A stretch of DNA of 64,000 nt from Prostheceraeus crozeri (taxonomy: Eukaryota > Platyhelminthes > Polycladida > Euryleptidae): the NCBI GenBank assembly GCA_907163375.1, contig CAJQUW010007510.1, forward strand, positions 62,001-126,000, given 5' to 3'. Positions 18,233 to 29,491 of this stretch are shown piece by piece (within the stretch, counting starts at the first letter, position 1; every line of letters starts with the position of its first letter). The position numbers and the translations under genes are program-made. A model generated the notes under the pieces. The model was not told where the DNA came from, made no database searches, and saw only the letters and a list, made by a program, of their open reading frames with translations.

Positions 18233-18624
18233 AGTACTTTTTGAATTGGAGACGATAGCGTGAAGTGTAGCGATGTCAACAGCTTGATCTGACTTCGTCT
18301 GTTCGACGCATTATTGTCATTCGTTTGTTCATTGTTCTCTATCCCTCTTCGTCTCATCCACTGTTATTTGAAATCTTCCCACGACCACTACCTTGTCACA
18401 TCTTTTTTGGGTTAAATATATTAAAATAAAAATTAAATATAATAAAAAATAATAAATATATTGGGTTAAACATATGGATATGGTCTGGTCATTATCACTT
18501 AACGAGTTGAAAATGACTTTGCTGACTGACTGCAAGTGCTTTCAGCTCAGACGATGAGGTCAGAGGAAGTCAAGCTGTTGACATCACTACACTTCACGCT
18601 ATCGTCTCTAATGCAAAAAGTACT
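18233..18624. repeat. foldback element, about 390 bp
   Basis: Arms 18233-18299 and 18553-18624 are inverted copies over roughly 65 bases with a few mismatches. Both include GAGACGATAGCGTGAAGTGT and TGTCAACAGCTTGA or their complements. The spacer of about 250 bases is AT-rich and non-coding. This is the shape of a non-autonomous foldback/MITE; no target duplication is obvious. Confidence 0.75.
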
Positions 18625-18629
18625 TGTCC

Positions 18630-19205
18630 AATCAGCATAAATTTTGATATGCTTGAGTACGTCTACCTGAAGTTTGGTGACTATATAAAGATTTATTTCC
18701 GAAAAACGGATACACAAAATTGGTGCACACACACATTGATAGTACATGTGAAGAGTCCCAAGTCAGACGTGAGAAAGAGTCGGAAGAAGCACCTGGACTT
18801 TTTGAATCTCCACGTTTTCGCAAGTGAGCGATAATATTCCACGGAAGAATCCTGTATAATCGAATAGAGACTTTGAAGCCGGTAGGAGATCCTCCGCGCT
18901 TGAATTATTCTCCGCACGAGATGTGCCGACACGACCGAATGGTAGGGGAACGCAATGCCGTTTGAGAAATCAAAGAGATAGAAATATAATCAAAAGTCAA
19001 AAGAATCATAAGTCCTTCAAAAAAACTAAAAACAGAAAAATAAAAAAAATAAAAAAGTAACGAAAAATAGGAAATAACAAAAATGATAAAAGGATAAAAG
19101 GATTGGTCGAGGTCATCAGCTTCGCATACCTCTTCTCTTTGACTAGAGGAACCCAAGAGGTCAGTTTTAAAACACCAATGCCGTCAGAACTCACTGACAT
19201 TCACT
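18630..19205. other. intergenic, A-rich low complexity
   Basis: An A-rich stretch with few G or C lies at 19015-19085. The remainder has no supported gene. Confidence 0.5.
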
Positions 19206-19210
19206 GACAC

Positions 19211-19414
19211 TCTGATATCTATGCCCATTGTTGTTGACCAGTGAGGTCTAACAACAATAGGCTATTGTGACTTCATTGACAAACTGCAGTTTATGCATTG
19301 AGATTGCATGAACAGTGATCATTCATGAAACACTCATATTTAAAAGCGTGTTCGTCTCTGAACAATACACATAATCTCTGGAACTTGTGAATGTTTTGAT
19401 CTCGGAATACTACA
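19211..19414 (+). repeat. Gypsy 5' LTR
   Basis: This matches the LTR at 42439-42642 over 204 bases at about 95 percent. It ends in CA and is short for the family. A TATTTAAAAG stretch inside could serve as the TATA box. Confidence 0.92.
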
Positions 19415-19543
19415 ATTTGGCGACCACGCCAGAACAGAATTGTGTTCAACGCCACCGTTTGCTGCCGAATTCTGTCGTTAGTGCTGCTGCATCGTAATCA
19501 ATCCGGGTTTACGGTAAGCCTTTTGTACTCTCTGTAAGGAAAC

Positions 19544-20659
19544 ATGTCTAGTTTACGCCCGCCTTCGGTCTTAGATTTCAATGACATAGATATCAATTAT
19601 CTAAATAACTGGTTTGAAGCCTTTGAGGACTATTACTCCTTGATTACCGAGAAACCCAGCGATGAACTACAGCGAAAGACATTTTTGACAGTAGCTGGCT
19701 TATCTACCAGAGCGTTAGTCAACGGGTTCGAGCCTTTACCGAAAACATACACCGATATGAAAGCTATGATACTCAATTATGTTCAGCCTATTAAATCAAT
19801 TTGTATAGAGAGGCATCGTTTCTTGACATGTAAACAACTCCCACATGAGTCCATTAATGACTATATCGATCGCCTCAAAACTTTGTCTTTAACGACCTCT
19901 ATTGACTCTGTTACTAATCAGCTTATACGCGACCAATTTATCGCCGGCGTAAAGAATAAGAAAATAACTGAGAATTTGTTACAACAGGGAGATATCAAAT
20001 TGCAAGATACCGTTAAGAGAGCTAACGCTGTTGAGCAAGCCGAGAAAAATCTATTATCTCTGTCCGAGTCTAACACTATTGTTTACGGCATGAAAGATGT
20101 TGCTAACACTGTACCTAATCAAATGCAACAGTTAAGACTGCGCAAAATCTGTGATTTCTGTAAGAAAACCGGTCACAACGTTGACAACTGTTTTAAAAGA
20201 GCAACCTGCTCCAAATATGGCTGTGTTGGTCACATTTCAAAATATTGTAAATCACAGAATTCTGCAAGAATCTTGACTGTTCTTGAAAGTAGTCCCAACG
20301 TATTGACTGTTATTGAAAATCAAGATTTACGTTATGTCAGTGTCACTATTTTAGGCCAGGAGCTTGACCTACTCATTGATATGGGAGCCACCATTTCCAT
20401 TTTAAACGCGAAACTTGCCGACAAGTTTAGTTGGCTTTGTTTGGTTGATCATACTTCAAGAACGGTAACTGTAGCTGACGAGAGGGCCATAGAATTGAGG
20501 CACTTGCTAGAGACGGCTATTACTATGAACAATAAAACATTGAATGTGCCCTTTTATTTAGCAAATATTTCTATTGACGGACTGCTTGGGATTGATTTAC
20601 TTACCAGATTACCATTCTCAATGACTCTTTGTGGTAAGGAAATATTTTCCGTATTGTAA
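19544..20659 (+). CDS. Gypsy gag-protease polyprotein (fossil)
   Basis: A single frame of 371 codons starts MSSLRPPSVLDFNDIDI, 130 bases after the LTR. The first 200 residues are a retrotransposon gag capsid-like domain (WFEAFEDYY, RHRFLTCKQLPHESINDYIDRL). Two CCHC zinc knuckles follow (CDFCKKTGHNVDNC and CSKYGCVGHISKYC), then an aspartic-protease segment around LDLLIDMGATISIL and GLLGIDLL. Gag packages the RNA and the protease matures the polyprotein. Gag and protease in one frame with pol downstream is seen in several Gypsy lineages. Downstream coding is interrupted by the LINE. Confidence 0.85.
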   Translation: MSSLRPPSVLDFNDIDINYLNNWFEAFEDYYSLITEKPSDELQRKTFLTVAGLSTRALVNGFEPLPKTYTDMKAMILNYVQPIKSICIERHRFLTCKQLPHESINDYIDRLKTLSLTTSIDSVTNQLIRDQFIAGVKNKKITENLLQQGDIKLQDTVKRANAVEQAEKNLLSLSESNTIVYGMKDVANTVPNQMQQLRLRKICDFCKKTGHNVDNCFKRATCSKYGCVGHISKYCKSQNSARILTVLESSPNVLTVIENQDLRYVSVTILGQELDLLIDMGATISILNAKLADKFSWLCLVDHTSRTVTVADERAIELRHLLETAITMNNKTLNVPFYLANISIDGLLGIDLLTRLPFSMTLCGKEIFSVL

Positions 20660-20839
20660 ACCCCCGAGGGTTTGATATCGAAGTTCAATATTTTTGATAG
20701 GGACCTGAAGGACAGCGTTTTATCAGGTGTAGAGATTCATGAGGTCATACCCACCCCTAATGAAAAACTTGTTTGTTCCGCTATAAGGCGCTATTCCAAG
20801 TCCGATACCTCATTTATTTTGAATGAATATGAATATATT

Positions 20840-22465
20840 TCAAGCTGACTACAGCAAAAGATGCCAATTACAGTCAACAGTCGAATAATACAGGAATGTT
20901 TTTACAGAATACAGAATAAATGCATTAAAAGAAAACTATACAAATTATTCAATATCGAAAAATCCACGTGAAATGGAACATTTGCTGAGTGATCTGTCAA
21001 AAAAATCAAAGTCAGGTAAGCTATTAACAAAACCGACTGTACGAGGCATGAAATCCGAATTACGTAATTTGAGACGACACTTTTTGACAGCAAAGACTTT
21101 TGTGTGGCGAGTCCACCTAGTCGGTAAATTAAATAAAATCAAAGATAAAAGGTAAGAACAGTTTACACGATTGTGAAGTATCTTATGAAATAATACTGTG
21201 TCAGATAATTTGCGACGATGAACAAGAGTGGTTAACTGAAACACTTCACATAAGGGAACATAATTACAACTTTCATATTTCTTGCGAGTCAAATAACATA
21301 AGTGCTTGACGAAACGTTTCTGTACACGTTCTAGCTTATCAATATGACAATGGGTACTGGGGGACCACACAGAAGAGCAGTAGTCTAAACCAGACCGTAT
21401 ATAAGCGTTGTATAGAGTTTTAAAAACAGCTACATTTTTAATGGGTTTCATGATCCTTTTGATAAAACCAAGCATACGATATGATTTGTTGACAACTTTG
21501 GAGATGTGTAAATCAAATGACAAGGTCGATGTGAAATAAACACCAAGATCTTTTACAGTTGTAACAGACTGTAAAATAACACCGTTTAAGGAGTAATCAA
21601 AAGTTATGTTGAAAACTCGCTTCAAAGAAAAATTCATAAAAACGCATTTAGTGAGATTGAGTTTCAAATTCCACATGTGGCACCATAATGACAATGAATA
21701 TAAATCATTTTGAAGCTCCAAGCAATCTAGAACACAAGAAACACGTTTAAAGACCTTAACATCGTCAGCAAAAATCAAACAGTCACTCGACTGAAAACAG
21801 CTTGGAAGGTCATTTACAAACATTATGAACAAGGACGGCCCTAAAATTGATCCCTGAGGAACACCAGAGCTAACAGGAACCCAATCCGTTACAGTTCCAC
21901 TTACGGCTACACGTTGATAGCGATCACAAAGATAGCTACGGAACCAAGAGAGTGCAGTACCGGTAATACCAAAATGATTCTCCATCTTCATAAGCAAAAG
22001 ATCATGAGATACAGTATCAAACGCTTTGTGAAAATCGGTGTAAACTGAGTGAACTTGTAAACCATCATCAAATGCTGATGAAATAAAATCTTTATAGCAT
22101 AACAAATTGGTTAAAGTGGACCTTTTAGGCGAAAAACCATGCTGGTGATCAGTAATCAGTTGATGCAGGTGACTTCGTAGAGCCGAATTAACAATTCTTT
22201 CAAATACTTTGCTCAGTACAGGCTGAATAGATATAGGCCTTTAGGACTCAACATTAGACTTGTCACCTTTCCCTTCATAAACAGGGATAACATTATTATA
22301 CTTCAACAGTGTTGGATAAACACCGTGATCAACACATAAGTTGAAAATAACAGCTAAAGGAGTAGACAGCTCCATAGCGCATTCAACAAAGAAACGAGCA
22401 GGTAGACTATCATAACCAGCACCAGTATTTTTGTTAATCGATAAAATAGCTTCCTTCATCTCTTC
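20840..22465 (-). mobile_element. LINE (Jockey/CR1-like), 5'-truncated
   Basis: A minus-strand non-LTR retrotransposon fragment inserted between the protease and reverse-transcriptase parts of the Gypsy element. It holds most of a reverse transcriptase and its C-terminal region and a short 3' tail near 20840-20940, but no endonuclease, so it is 5'-truncated as most LINE copies are. Exact ends and target duplication were not resolved. The right boundary abuts a 91-base sequence that also occurs at 23453. Confidence 0.85.
20945..22459 (-). CDS. LINE reverse transcriptase, one in-frame stop
   Basis: About 505 codons in one phase, with a single stop near 22241 between GKGDKSNVES and RPISIQPVLSKVFE. 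Motifs in order: NTGAGYDSLPARFF, the HGFSPKRSTLTNLL fingers motif, VYTDFHKAFDTVSHDLLL (first catalytic D), SSGVPQGSILGPSLF, CLIFADDVKVF (FADD, the catalytic pair), and a C-terminal region with CHIDKLERVQKRFVKH. This arrangement is typical of Jockey/CR1-superfamily elements in marine invertebrates. The product would copy LINE RNA at a nicked target. The endonuclease is missing and the frame is interrupted, so the copy is inactive. Confidence 0.88.
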
Positions 22466-22556
22466 TTATTGCTCTATCAACGGAAAACATCTAACAGCTT
22501 TCCCCTAAAATTATATTGCAATCTCTTGTCATATCAATTTACGCATCGGAAAAATT
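22466..22556 (+). repeat. 91-bp repeat, copy 1
   Basis: This is identical, as far as I can read, to 23453-23543, although one copy lies in the Gypsy interior and the other inside the Polinton. It starts TTATTGCTCTATCAACGG and is followed here by a TTAAGGATTA microsatellite, as at the tail of a short retroposon. Confidence 0.85.
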
Positions 22557-22584
22557 AAGGATTAAAAGGATTATTAAGGATTAT

Positions 22585-22755
22585 TAAGGATAAAATCAAA
22601 GAGCTTTACGATTCCGGAGATATTGAAGTTTCAATTAGTCCTTGGAGATCTTGTCCCGTAGTAGTCGATAAATCCGATGGAGGCAAAAGACTTACTATTA
22701 ATTACAAACCTGTTAACGCGCAAACAACTTTCGATGCGTTTCCCGTGCCAAGCAT
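22585..22755 (+). CDS. Gypsy reverse transcriptase, N-terminal segment (fossil)
   Basis: The translation includes IKELYDSGDIEVSISPW, KSDGGKRLTINYKPVN and FDAFPVPS, the beginning of the Ty3/Gypsy RT domain. The Polinton target site (AAGCAT) lies directly after this segment, and the rest of the domain resumes beyond 39984. Confidence 0.85.
22750..22755. repeat. Polinton target-site duplication, left
   Basis: AAGCAT, repeated at 39979-39984. Six bases is the expected length for Polintons. Confidence 0.93.
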
Positions 22756-23289
22756 AGTATAAGGAAGAAGACCGTTCCAGGACAGGACACAAAATTCTCA
22801 AATTTTTTCGTATTTAAAAGAACGACTAAATTTAAGAATTTTGGTCATTTTTCAGGTTATGAAGACCTAAATTCATAAATTTAGGCGTCTTTAAAAATAC
22901 TTGATTTTTCAAATTTTTTCAAAATCTCAACTTTGAGATTATAATTATTTTCTTGCTCAAATCACGACCATTCCAGGACACAACATCAGAAATTGGTAAT
23001 TTTAGGAGTAGTTAAAATAACCCCAATTATCCCTAAATTTATGAATTTTTAATCATTTTTATGTCTAAACCAGGTTAAGAACCCTCTAATTCATTTGAAA
23101 TAAGTCTAGGGGAAAAATATTTCTTTAAAAAATGGAAACCTCAGAAGTGGAAGAAACCTCGACGGCGACGAGAATATATCCTTCGTTATCACAATTAAAA
23201 ATAACTGAATTGAATAAAGAAAAACACAAAGATAGAGTACGTCATATGAACGATAAGGAATCTCAATTATTATTAAGATTAGAGCATTA
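22756..23289 (+). repeat. Polinton left terminal inverted repeat
   Basis: This matches the inverse of 39364-39978. It contains two copies of the motif GACCRTTCCAGGACA (the right repeat has three) and a CTCAACTTTGAG palindrome. The TIR includes the start of a reading frame (METSEVEETSTATRIY, 23132) that is therefore present at both ends. Confidence 0.92.
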
Positions 23290-23295
23290 TAAAAA

Positions 23296-24870
23296 AATTA
23301 GAAGACGCAATTATTACTTAGACATTCTTCGTCATTGTACTCTCACCATTGTTTAAAGTACTAATTGTGTGAACTAGAAGATCATTGTAACTCATAAACT
23401 CAAAATTATTCAATGAGCACGTACACTGGCTGATGATTGAAGAGAGAGAGATTTATTGCTCTATCAACGGAAAACATCTAACAGCTTTCCCCTAAAATTA
23501 TATTGCAATCTCTTGTCATATCAATTTACGCATCGGAAAAATTTTGACAGATCAATTTACGCGTCGGTAAAATTTTGACAGATCAATTCACCCCTACGTA
23601 AATTATTTTCAGAATCATTTTTCAAAGTCAGTTTTGCAAATAGATTTATTATACTCGCATGCATTCACAAAATTCATTTAACGTTTTTGCTCTCCGCTGT
23701 ATTGATTAAAAGTACCTCCTATTGTGAATTTATGGATTCAGAACACACAAGGGTAGCAATAAAAAGCAATTCTTCTTGTGAACTCAGAACAAAATTTCCT
23801 AAATTTTGTAGTGTCGGTTCCTCTTAGACTTTTAAAACGCATATTGGAGGATTGTCTACGAAGGGATGGAGAATTTTGGTGCGGCAACTAGATTTACTGT
23901 GCTGAGCAATTGTGTGACATTCAAAATGATTCCATTCTTCTCCCAAACAATGGTGCGTCATTCAGCTACAATACCGCGCTTCAGCTAATGTAATCGCGTC
24001 CACGCGTGGACATATGCAATGGTATTTTGGAGTTCGTTGTGAAACTCAGCTATTGTTGCTGCGATACGCCCGCACGACACTTCATTTTCAATGTTAAGGC
24101 CTATGCTATTTCATTATAATTTTCCTAAACAATGATGCGCCATTCAGGTACAATAACGCGCTTCAGCTAATCAAATCGCGTCCATGCGTGAACAAAATGC
24201 TCATTTCACTAAACTCTGCGATGACTCTTGAGTGACAATAAAAAAAGAGATTTGTGGCAAACTTGGAACTATTTAGAATTTCCTATAACGTAAGTTATTG
24301 TTATTTCTTGATGAACTTATCGGATCTAATTCTACCACACGTATTATTTTTAAATTCATCAATGCCCATTAGTTTTGTTAGAAAACATTTTAAATAAATC
24401 AAAATTTATATAGAAAAATTAAATCAACCGACAACTATAGAAATAATGAGGTTTGGTTCCAAAGATGAACATTAACTGTGTTGCTTCACTTTTTAAGATA
24501 TGTACAATGTACATACATTATTTATGAAGACTTTTATATAAGTAGTATCGTATTTTATAATATTTTGAAATGTAATTAAATTTCCTTTTGTTCTCGAGTC
24601 TTCTGCCAGTAGACTCAAATTGTGTAGATCCATATTTCAGTATGTAAGCATGATACATGGAACTTAGTAGTATCGTATTTTAGAATATTTTGAGATGTAA
24701 TTAAATTTCTTTTTGTTCTCGAGTCTACTGCCAGTAGACTCAAATTGTACAATTGTGTGATAAGATTGATTGTTGCATTATTATATTTGATGTGAAATAC
24801 ACTGCCGCTGTTTTTAGTTTTCTGTACAAGAAGTAGACATTATTGCAGTTAATAGAATTTCTTCATTTAA
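23296..24870. repeat. non-coding internal block with several repeats
   Basis: This 1.5-kb stretch has no Polinton gene. It holds the second copy of the 91-bp repeat (23453-23543), followed by short tandem phrases (TTTGACAGATCAATT). A duplicated phrase with CGCGCTTCAGCTAAT lies at 23942-24010 and 24122-24190 (181-bp offset). A 125-bp tandem repeat lies at 24541 and 24666, with TCTCGAGTC and GCCAGTAGACTCAAATTGT in each copy. It may be an insertion of another element. Confidence 0.6.
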
Positions 24871-24871
24871 A

Positions 24872-25317
24872 ATGAATGGTGAAAATCTGACTGAGTTATC
24901 TCCCAGAGCTTTTGGTCTGACTGAGTTCCTAAAACAATACGGGAAACAAACAACTACAAATTTCGATTTAAATAAGATCACAAATCAATTGGGAATAAAT
25001 AATTTTCACATTTTGATGAGAAATGAATTACTATTGATAAAAGATGTACCTGAAGTGAATTTTGTAACAAATCTTCACACATCAGGTCAAAAAAGCGTAT
25101 GTCTAACAAAAATGGTGACAATTACTATTTCGACTCATATGGATTGCCTCCAACAAATGAAGTAAGAGAATTACTTGGAAATGGAATTTATACTACATTT
25201 CAAATTCAAAAGCCAGGAACAACTTATTGGGATCAGTTATGTCTTTATGTTTTATTTAAATTACAGGAAGGAGTACCATTTCTTGATATTGTGTTAGAAT
25301 TGAATAAGGGAATTTAA
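24872..25317 (+). CDS. Polinton cysteine protease (adenain-like, fossil)
   Basis: The N-terminal part (MNGENLTELSPRAFGLTEFL) and the segment YYFDSYGLPPTNEVRELLG, followed by IYTTFQIQKPG and LCLYVLFKLQEGVPFLDI, match the C-terminal half of the adenovirus-like / Ulp1-fold maturation protease of Polintons. In intact relatives it cleaves capsid precursors. It lies beside the integrase on the opposite strand. Broken copy. Confidence 0.75.
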
Positions 25318-25384
25318 TTCCCGAAAAAAGTTATAATGATAATTGAAAAAATCAAGCGAAGCTAGCTAAAGCGCCACCAAAAGG

Positions 25385-26304
25385 TTAAAGTTCGGCTATT
25401 TGTAATCCGTTTTCATAAAATCTGCCAGTGATTTCCTCATTATCTAAATCTCTAATTTCATAAGTAATCGGATAAGTTTTATTTATTTTACAAACTTCAA
25501 ATATTTCTTTAGTCCAATAGCCTACGAAACCTTTCTCGAATTTATTTTTATACTTAAATATTCGTACTCTATCTCCAATTTTAAATTCCGGCTTACGTTT
25601 CTGTAAATTCGGATTATTCTCATTCGAATAATTATTTTCGAATATTTTCTTTCGTATCAAATCAGGATTGTCAGAAGCATTCTTTGGAGTTTGTTCAATA
25701 CTTGAATGAATCTTGTTGTTATATTCCTCAACAATTCCTGGTAATATTTTTAGCCATTTCTGATTTCCTTGTTCAGTAAATTTCCTAAATAATATGTTCT
25801 TTAAAGTTCTATTGAACCTCTCTATTACTACAGTTTTGCCAGTATTTTCTGTGGAATAAACTAAATCAAATTGTGGCTTAACATTTCTATTGTAAAACTC
25901 AGACCCTTTGTCAACAAACAATTTTTTGGCTTTCTATTACTTTCTTTAAAGATTTCTTCAAACGCATGTTTAACTGACAGACCACTTTTGTTTTTTAAAG
26001 GCTTTGCCCAAGCGCATCGTGTATATAAATCTATAACGGTCAATGCGTATTTGTAGTATCTTTCATTCGGCATATGAATAAGATCAGCACTCCAAATATC
26101 ATCTTTATTAAATACTTTTACTTTCAATAGATATTTCGGCTTTCTATATTCCTTGTGAATTTCGGAGGCGTAGGTTTCAGAGTTATGAGTTTTGTCTAAA
26201 CCCTGTCCGAACAATATTTTAGCTTGTAAAGCTTTCTTAACAAACATTCTTTCAATTTTTTCTCTAAATGTAGGATTTTGAATATTATCTAATTCTTCTA
26301 TCAT
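25385..26304 (-). CDS. Polinton integrase (retroviral type, fossil)
   Basis: The minus strand encodes the DDE integrase core: DIWSADLIHMPNERYYKYAL with VIDLYTRCAWAKPLKNK (first D), then DKGSEFYN (second D), and IERFNRTLKNILFRKF carrying the catalytic E. The C-terminal part has the IGDRVRIFKYKNKFEKGF block, an SH3/chromo-like tail. It would insert the element at 6-bp staggered sites, consistent with the AAGCAT duplication. Broken copy. Confidence 0.85.
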
Positions 26305-26399
26305 TTTCCTATCAGCTACATGACGAGATTTTAGGTCATGATTTCGATAAGCTAAATCGTGTCTATATGCTGCTGCATCAACTCTGATTATTGGTTCTT

Positions 26400-26830
26400 C
26401 ACCTAGTTTTGGATTATTATTCTCATCTGTCTTATATCTAATCGAGTTCCTGGACCGGTATATGAATGACCAGGACGATGTTTTTCTTTTGAATATTTAC
26501 TCCAAATAAATCCAGTTGTTTTTCCATTTTGTTCTTCTAATGCTGCCTTCTCTAATTTATTTTTATTTACTGCTTGGACAATACCAGCTGTTCCACCTGC
26601 AACACTTCCTGCTGCTGCTATGCCACCTATTATTAGTGGAATTTATGGGAGAATTCCAGCATTCTTTTCTTCTTGTAATTTAATATTCTCTATTATTGGT
26701 TTACTTATGTAATATATCTTTTTGCTAATCGTGATGATTTTAGGTGTATTTTTGTCAACAATGTTACGTAGTTATAATTCAGCGGTTTTATTATTATTAT
26801 TACTTTTCGCTTGCGACATTTTTAGTAAAA
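26400..26830 (-). CDS. small Polinton protein with hydrophobic Gly/Ala segment (fossil)
   Basis: Minus-strand coding remnants begin near 26820 (MSQAKSNNNNKTAEL) and include a hydrophobic glycine/alanine-rich stretch (IIGGIAAAGSVAGGTAG) and a basic end with GFIWSKYSKEKHRPGHSYTG. It lies between integrase and major capsid. Small membrane-active minor capsid proteins are expected here in Polintons, but identity is not established. Broken copy. Confidence 0.4.
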
Positions 26831-26944
26831 AAATTTTACGTTAGGAAAAATTTTAATCTATTCTAGTTATGAAAAAAATTTAATCTAAGGATTTTTTTAA
26901 TCTATTGTAGTTATGAAAAAATTTTAAGTTATCAAAAATTTTAA

Positions 26945-28561
26945 TTAACCAATCCTAGCCATCTTTCCATCAAGAATTTCAATAGAATATTTTACATCTT
27001 CTAGCAATAAACCATAAGCCATCAATGAAGTTGTGGAAACTTTCTTTTCAATATTAATTGTTACATCACAACCAGTCTTGATAGTATCTTCAGATTGTGC
27101 ACTTAAATCGAAACAGAAAACAGGATATACATGTCTCCAATCTTCAGGAGTGAATTGTGGTTCAACTCCAAATTCTATACAAAGATTTCTATAAGCATCA
27201 TATCCTTCCATAAATTGATTATTGGTATCATCGAATCTTAATAGATCAATTAGATATCGGGTTTGATTTAAAGGAACTGGTAAACTTCGAATTGTATTAA
27301 TATGAAATACATGTAGATTGTTGTTCTTATCAAAACTTGGAGAATTATTTCTTTGAAAAGTTAGTAATAAATATCTTGGAGTATTCGAAGTTCTAGTAAA
27401 ATGCCAGTTAAATCTTTGTTCAGAAAAAGTTCCTGAACTAGCAGTACGCTTTAGAAAATTTACTGGAATTGGTTTGTTAATATTTAATCTTTTTGCAATA
27501 GTTAATTCAACCTCTAAACTAGGAGTAATATGTTTTACCCACCACTCAAGTCTATCAATTTTTAAATATGCTTTTTTTCCAGTCTTACCATAAAAGATTA
27601 ATTCATTATTTGCTGTACGATGAATTATTAATTTAAATTTTAATTGATATGATATTTTATCATAATCTAAATATCCGAATAACGGAGACAATGGCCAATT
27701 TACTGTCTGTTTACTTTTCTTGTTAAATTCACGTCTTTCTTTATATGCACTATTCTATCGAACATCTAGGTGCTATGGGTCAATGAATGAAGTGAATAAT
27801 GCATAGAAATTAATTGTCAACTTTCGAATGAGGAACAATTTCAACACAAAATATTTGCGGTCAGGACAATGCTCATTGTTGACCGCAAATTGAAATATCT
27901 ATAAAAAATCAAATGACTTGACCATGAACTCCTAGATATTGTCCTGTAGGTATAAATATCTAGGAGTCCATGACTTGACTAAATGATTTATGATTTATGA
28001 TATCACATAGATAGCCTACTCGATACAATATCAATATACCATGATATGATCGGTCATAAATAGCGGTCGCTAACGCGACCTTCATTTATGACCTCTAATA
28101 TCATGGTATATTGATATATTGTTTGTTTTCTTTAAATGATTTGCAATATTTTCTACATCTTTCGCAATTCCTGCTGTATCTGTTCCAGCGTGAGTTAAAT
28201 CATCAATAATAACACCATTATTAGTATCAGGAAACCAACCTTCGATTTCATACTTTTTATTATTTTCACCAATTGTTACAAATCTAAGCATTGTATCAAT
28301 TACACCTGGAGAATCACTTATTGTTTCTATATTTTGAGTTGCAACATCTAAACGCATTTGTGTAAATAATCTTGGAAAGAAATTATTCTCTAATGCAATA
28401 TTATCGCTATCTGGTAATGGTGTTGTAAAATTGGCATCACTATATAAAGAATATTCACAGTGCAAAAAGGAATTAGGTAAATATAAATATTTTTGTTGAT
28501 TATCAACTTCAAAGATTAAATCTCTTTCAGTATTTACTCTACTAGAAGATCCGCGATTCAT
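26945..28561 (-). CDS. Polinton major capsid protein (fossil, with insertion)
   Basis: Two coding parts, 28082-28561 (starting MNRGSSSRVNTERDLIFEVD) and 26945-27691 (including FNWHFTRTSNTPRYLLLTFQ and YRNLCIEFGVEPQFTPEDW), match the N- and C-terminal parts of the double-jelly-roll capsid protein. They are separated by about 400 bases of hairpin-rich non-coding DNA at 27740-28124. The protein forms the hexons of the predicted icosahedral particle. Broken copy. Confidence 0.75.
27853..28122. repeat. three successive hairpins inserted in the capsid gene
   Basis: Hairpin 1 at 27853-27890 (ATTTGCGGTCA/TGACCGCAAAT with an inner ACAATG/CATTGT). Hairpin 2 at 27928-27967 (ACTCCTAGATATT/AATATCTAGGAGT), flanked by direct repeats ATGACTTGAC at 27913 and 27970. 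Hairpin 3 at 28025-28122, almost fully paired along 98 bases, with CGGTCGC/GCGACC at its tip. All three lie within the segment that separates the capsid coding parts. Confidence 0.8.
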
Positions 28562-28787
28562 AGCAATTCTTTTTTTGATTGTAACTGACGAACGGAGGAT
28601 CGTCTAATCTAAATTTATTTTTGATAAGCGAAGACATTTTTATAAAAAATAATTTGATTTTTTTGTTTTTCTCACACACAGAAAAAAATTTCTCACACAG
28701 AAAAAAATTTTCTTAGGTTTCCATTTCGAATATATTTTAGAATTTTGCTAAACCATTACCTCTTATTTCTTCAATTGATTTCTTCTC

Positions 28788-29219
28788 CTATTTACTCTCT
28801 GATGGAGTACCACTCCTCAAGGTTTCACCTGCCGCGGCCATGTTAGCAATTTTGTTTTTTGTTTCCTCTGAAAGTTTTTTTAATTTTTTTAGTTCTCCAG
28901 AATCATTCTTAAGTTTACGAATAGTTTCTAGTTGTTTTAATTCGTTTTGAGACTCAACAGAATTTGATATTGCAGTAGCTGTACTACCTATAGCAGCTGG
29001 TCCTTTTGCAGCAGATGAAATCAAATCTTCATTATTTTTAATTAAGTTAACGATACTTCCAATACCAGAAAATATTCCAGCTCCGCGGTTTACACCATCC
29101 CCCTCTTTTTGAATAGTTTCTACATTGTTGTAATGGTAAACAGCTTTCATAGATGGTTCATGTGCTATTTTTTGATTTGAAGCAAAATGTTTAAGATTGT
29201 ATTTATAAATTATAGGCAT
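28788..29219 (-). CDS. Polinton small protein, Gly/Ala-rich centre (fossil)
   Basis: A frame of 143 codons starting MPIIYKYNLKHFASNQKI. The centre is glycine/alanine-rich and hydrophobic (GAGIFSGIGSIVNLI, AAKGPAAIGSTATAIS), and the C-terminal third is a charged helix (ELKQLETIRKLKND). This resembles the amphipathic minor capsid or membrane-penetration proteins seen next to capsid genes, but the family is not certain. The frame is open over its length. Confidence 0.45.
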   Translation of the reverse strand: MPIIYKYNLKHFASNQKIAHEPSMKAVYHYNNVETIQKEGDGVNRGAGIFSGIGSIVNLIKNNEDLISSAAKGPAAIGSTATAISNSVESQNELKQLETIRKLKNDSGELKKLKKLSEETKNKIANMAAAGETLRSGTPSESK

Positions 29220-29491
29220 TTTTTAGGAATAAATTTGAGTTGTGGGAAAAATATTTACGTTAAGATTTACGTTTAGGATTGGTTAGTAACGTGAGGACCT
29301 TTGGTCCGATTAAGATTTACGTGTGTGAATGGACAACAACCGCGTGATGACTTTATTAATGTTCTGTTGCACTTTATCTATTGCGTCAAGCAGCGTGTGA
29401 TGTATTTTAATTTCTTTTCTATTAACTTGCATTTTCTGCTGATTCATTTTCAGCGCCGTTTTAAGAGCATTCAATTGAACTTTAAGAACAT

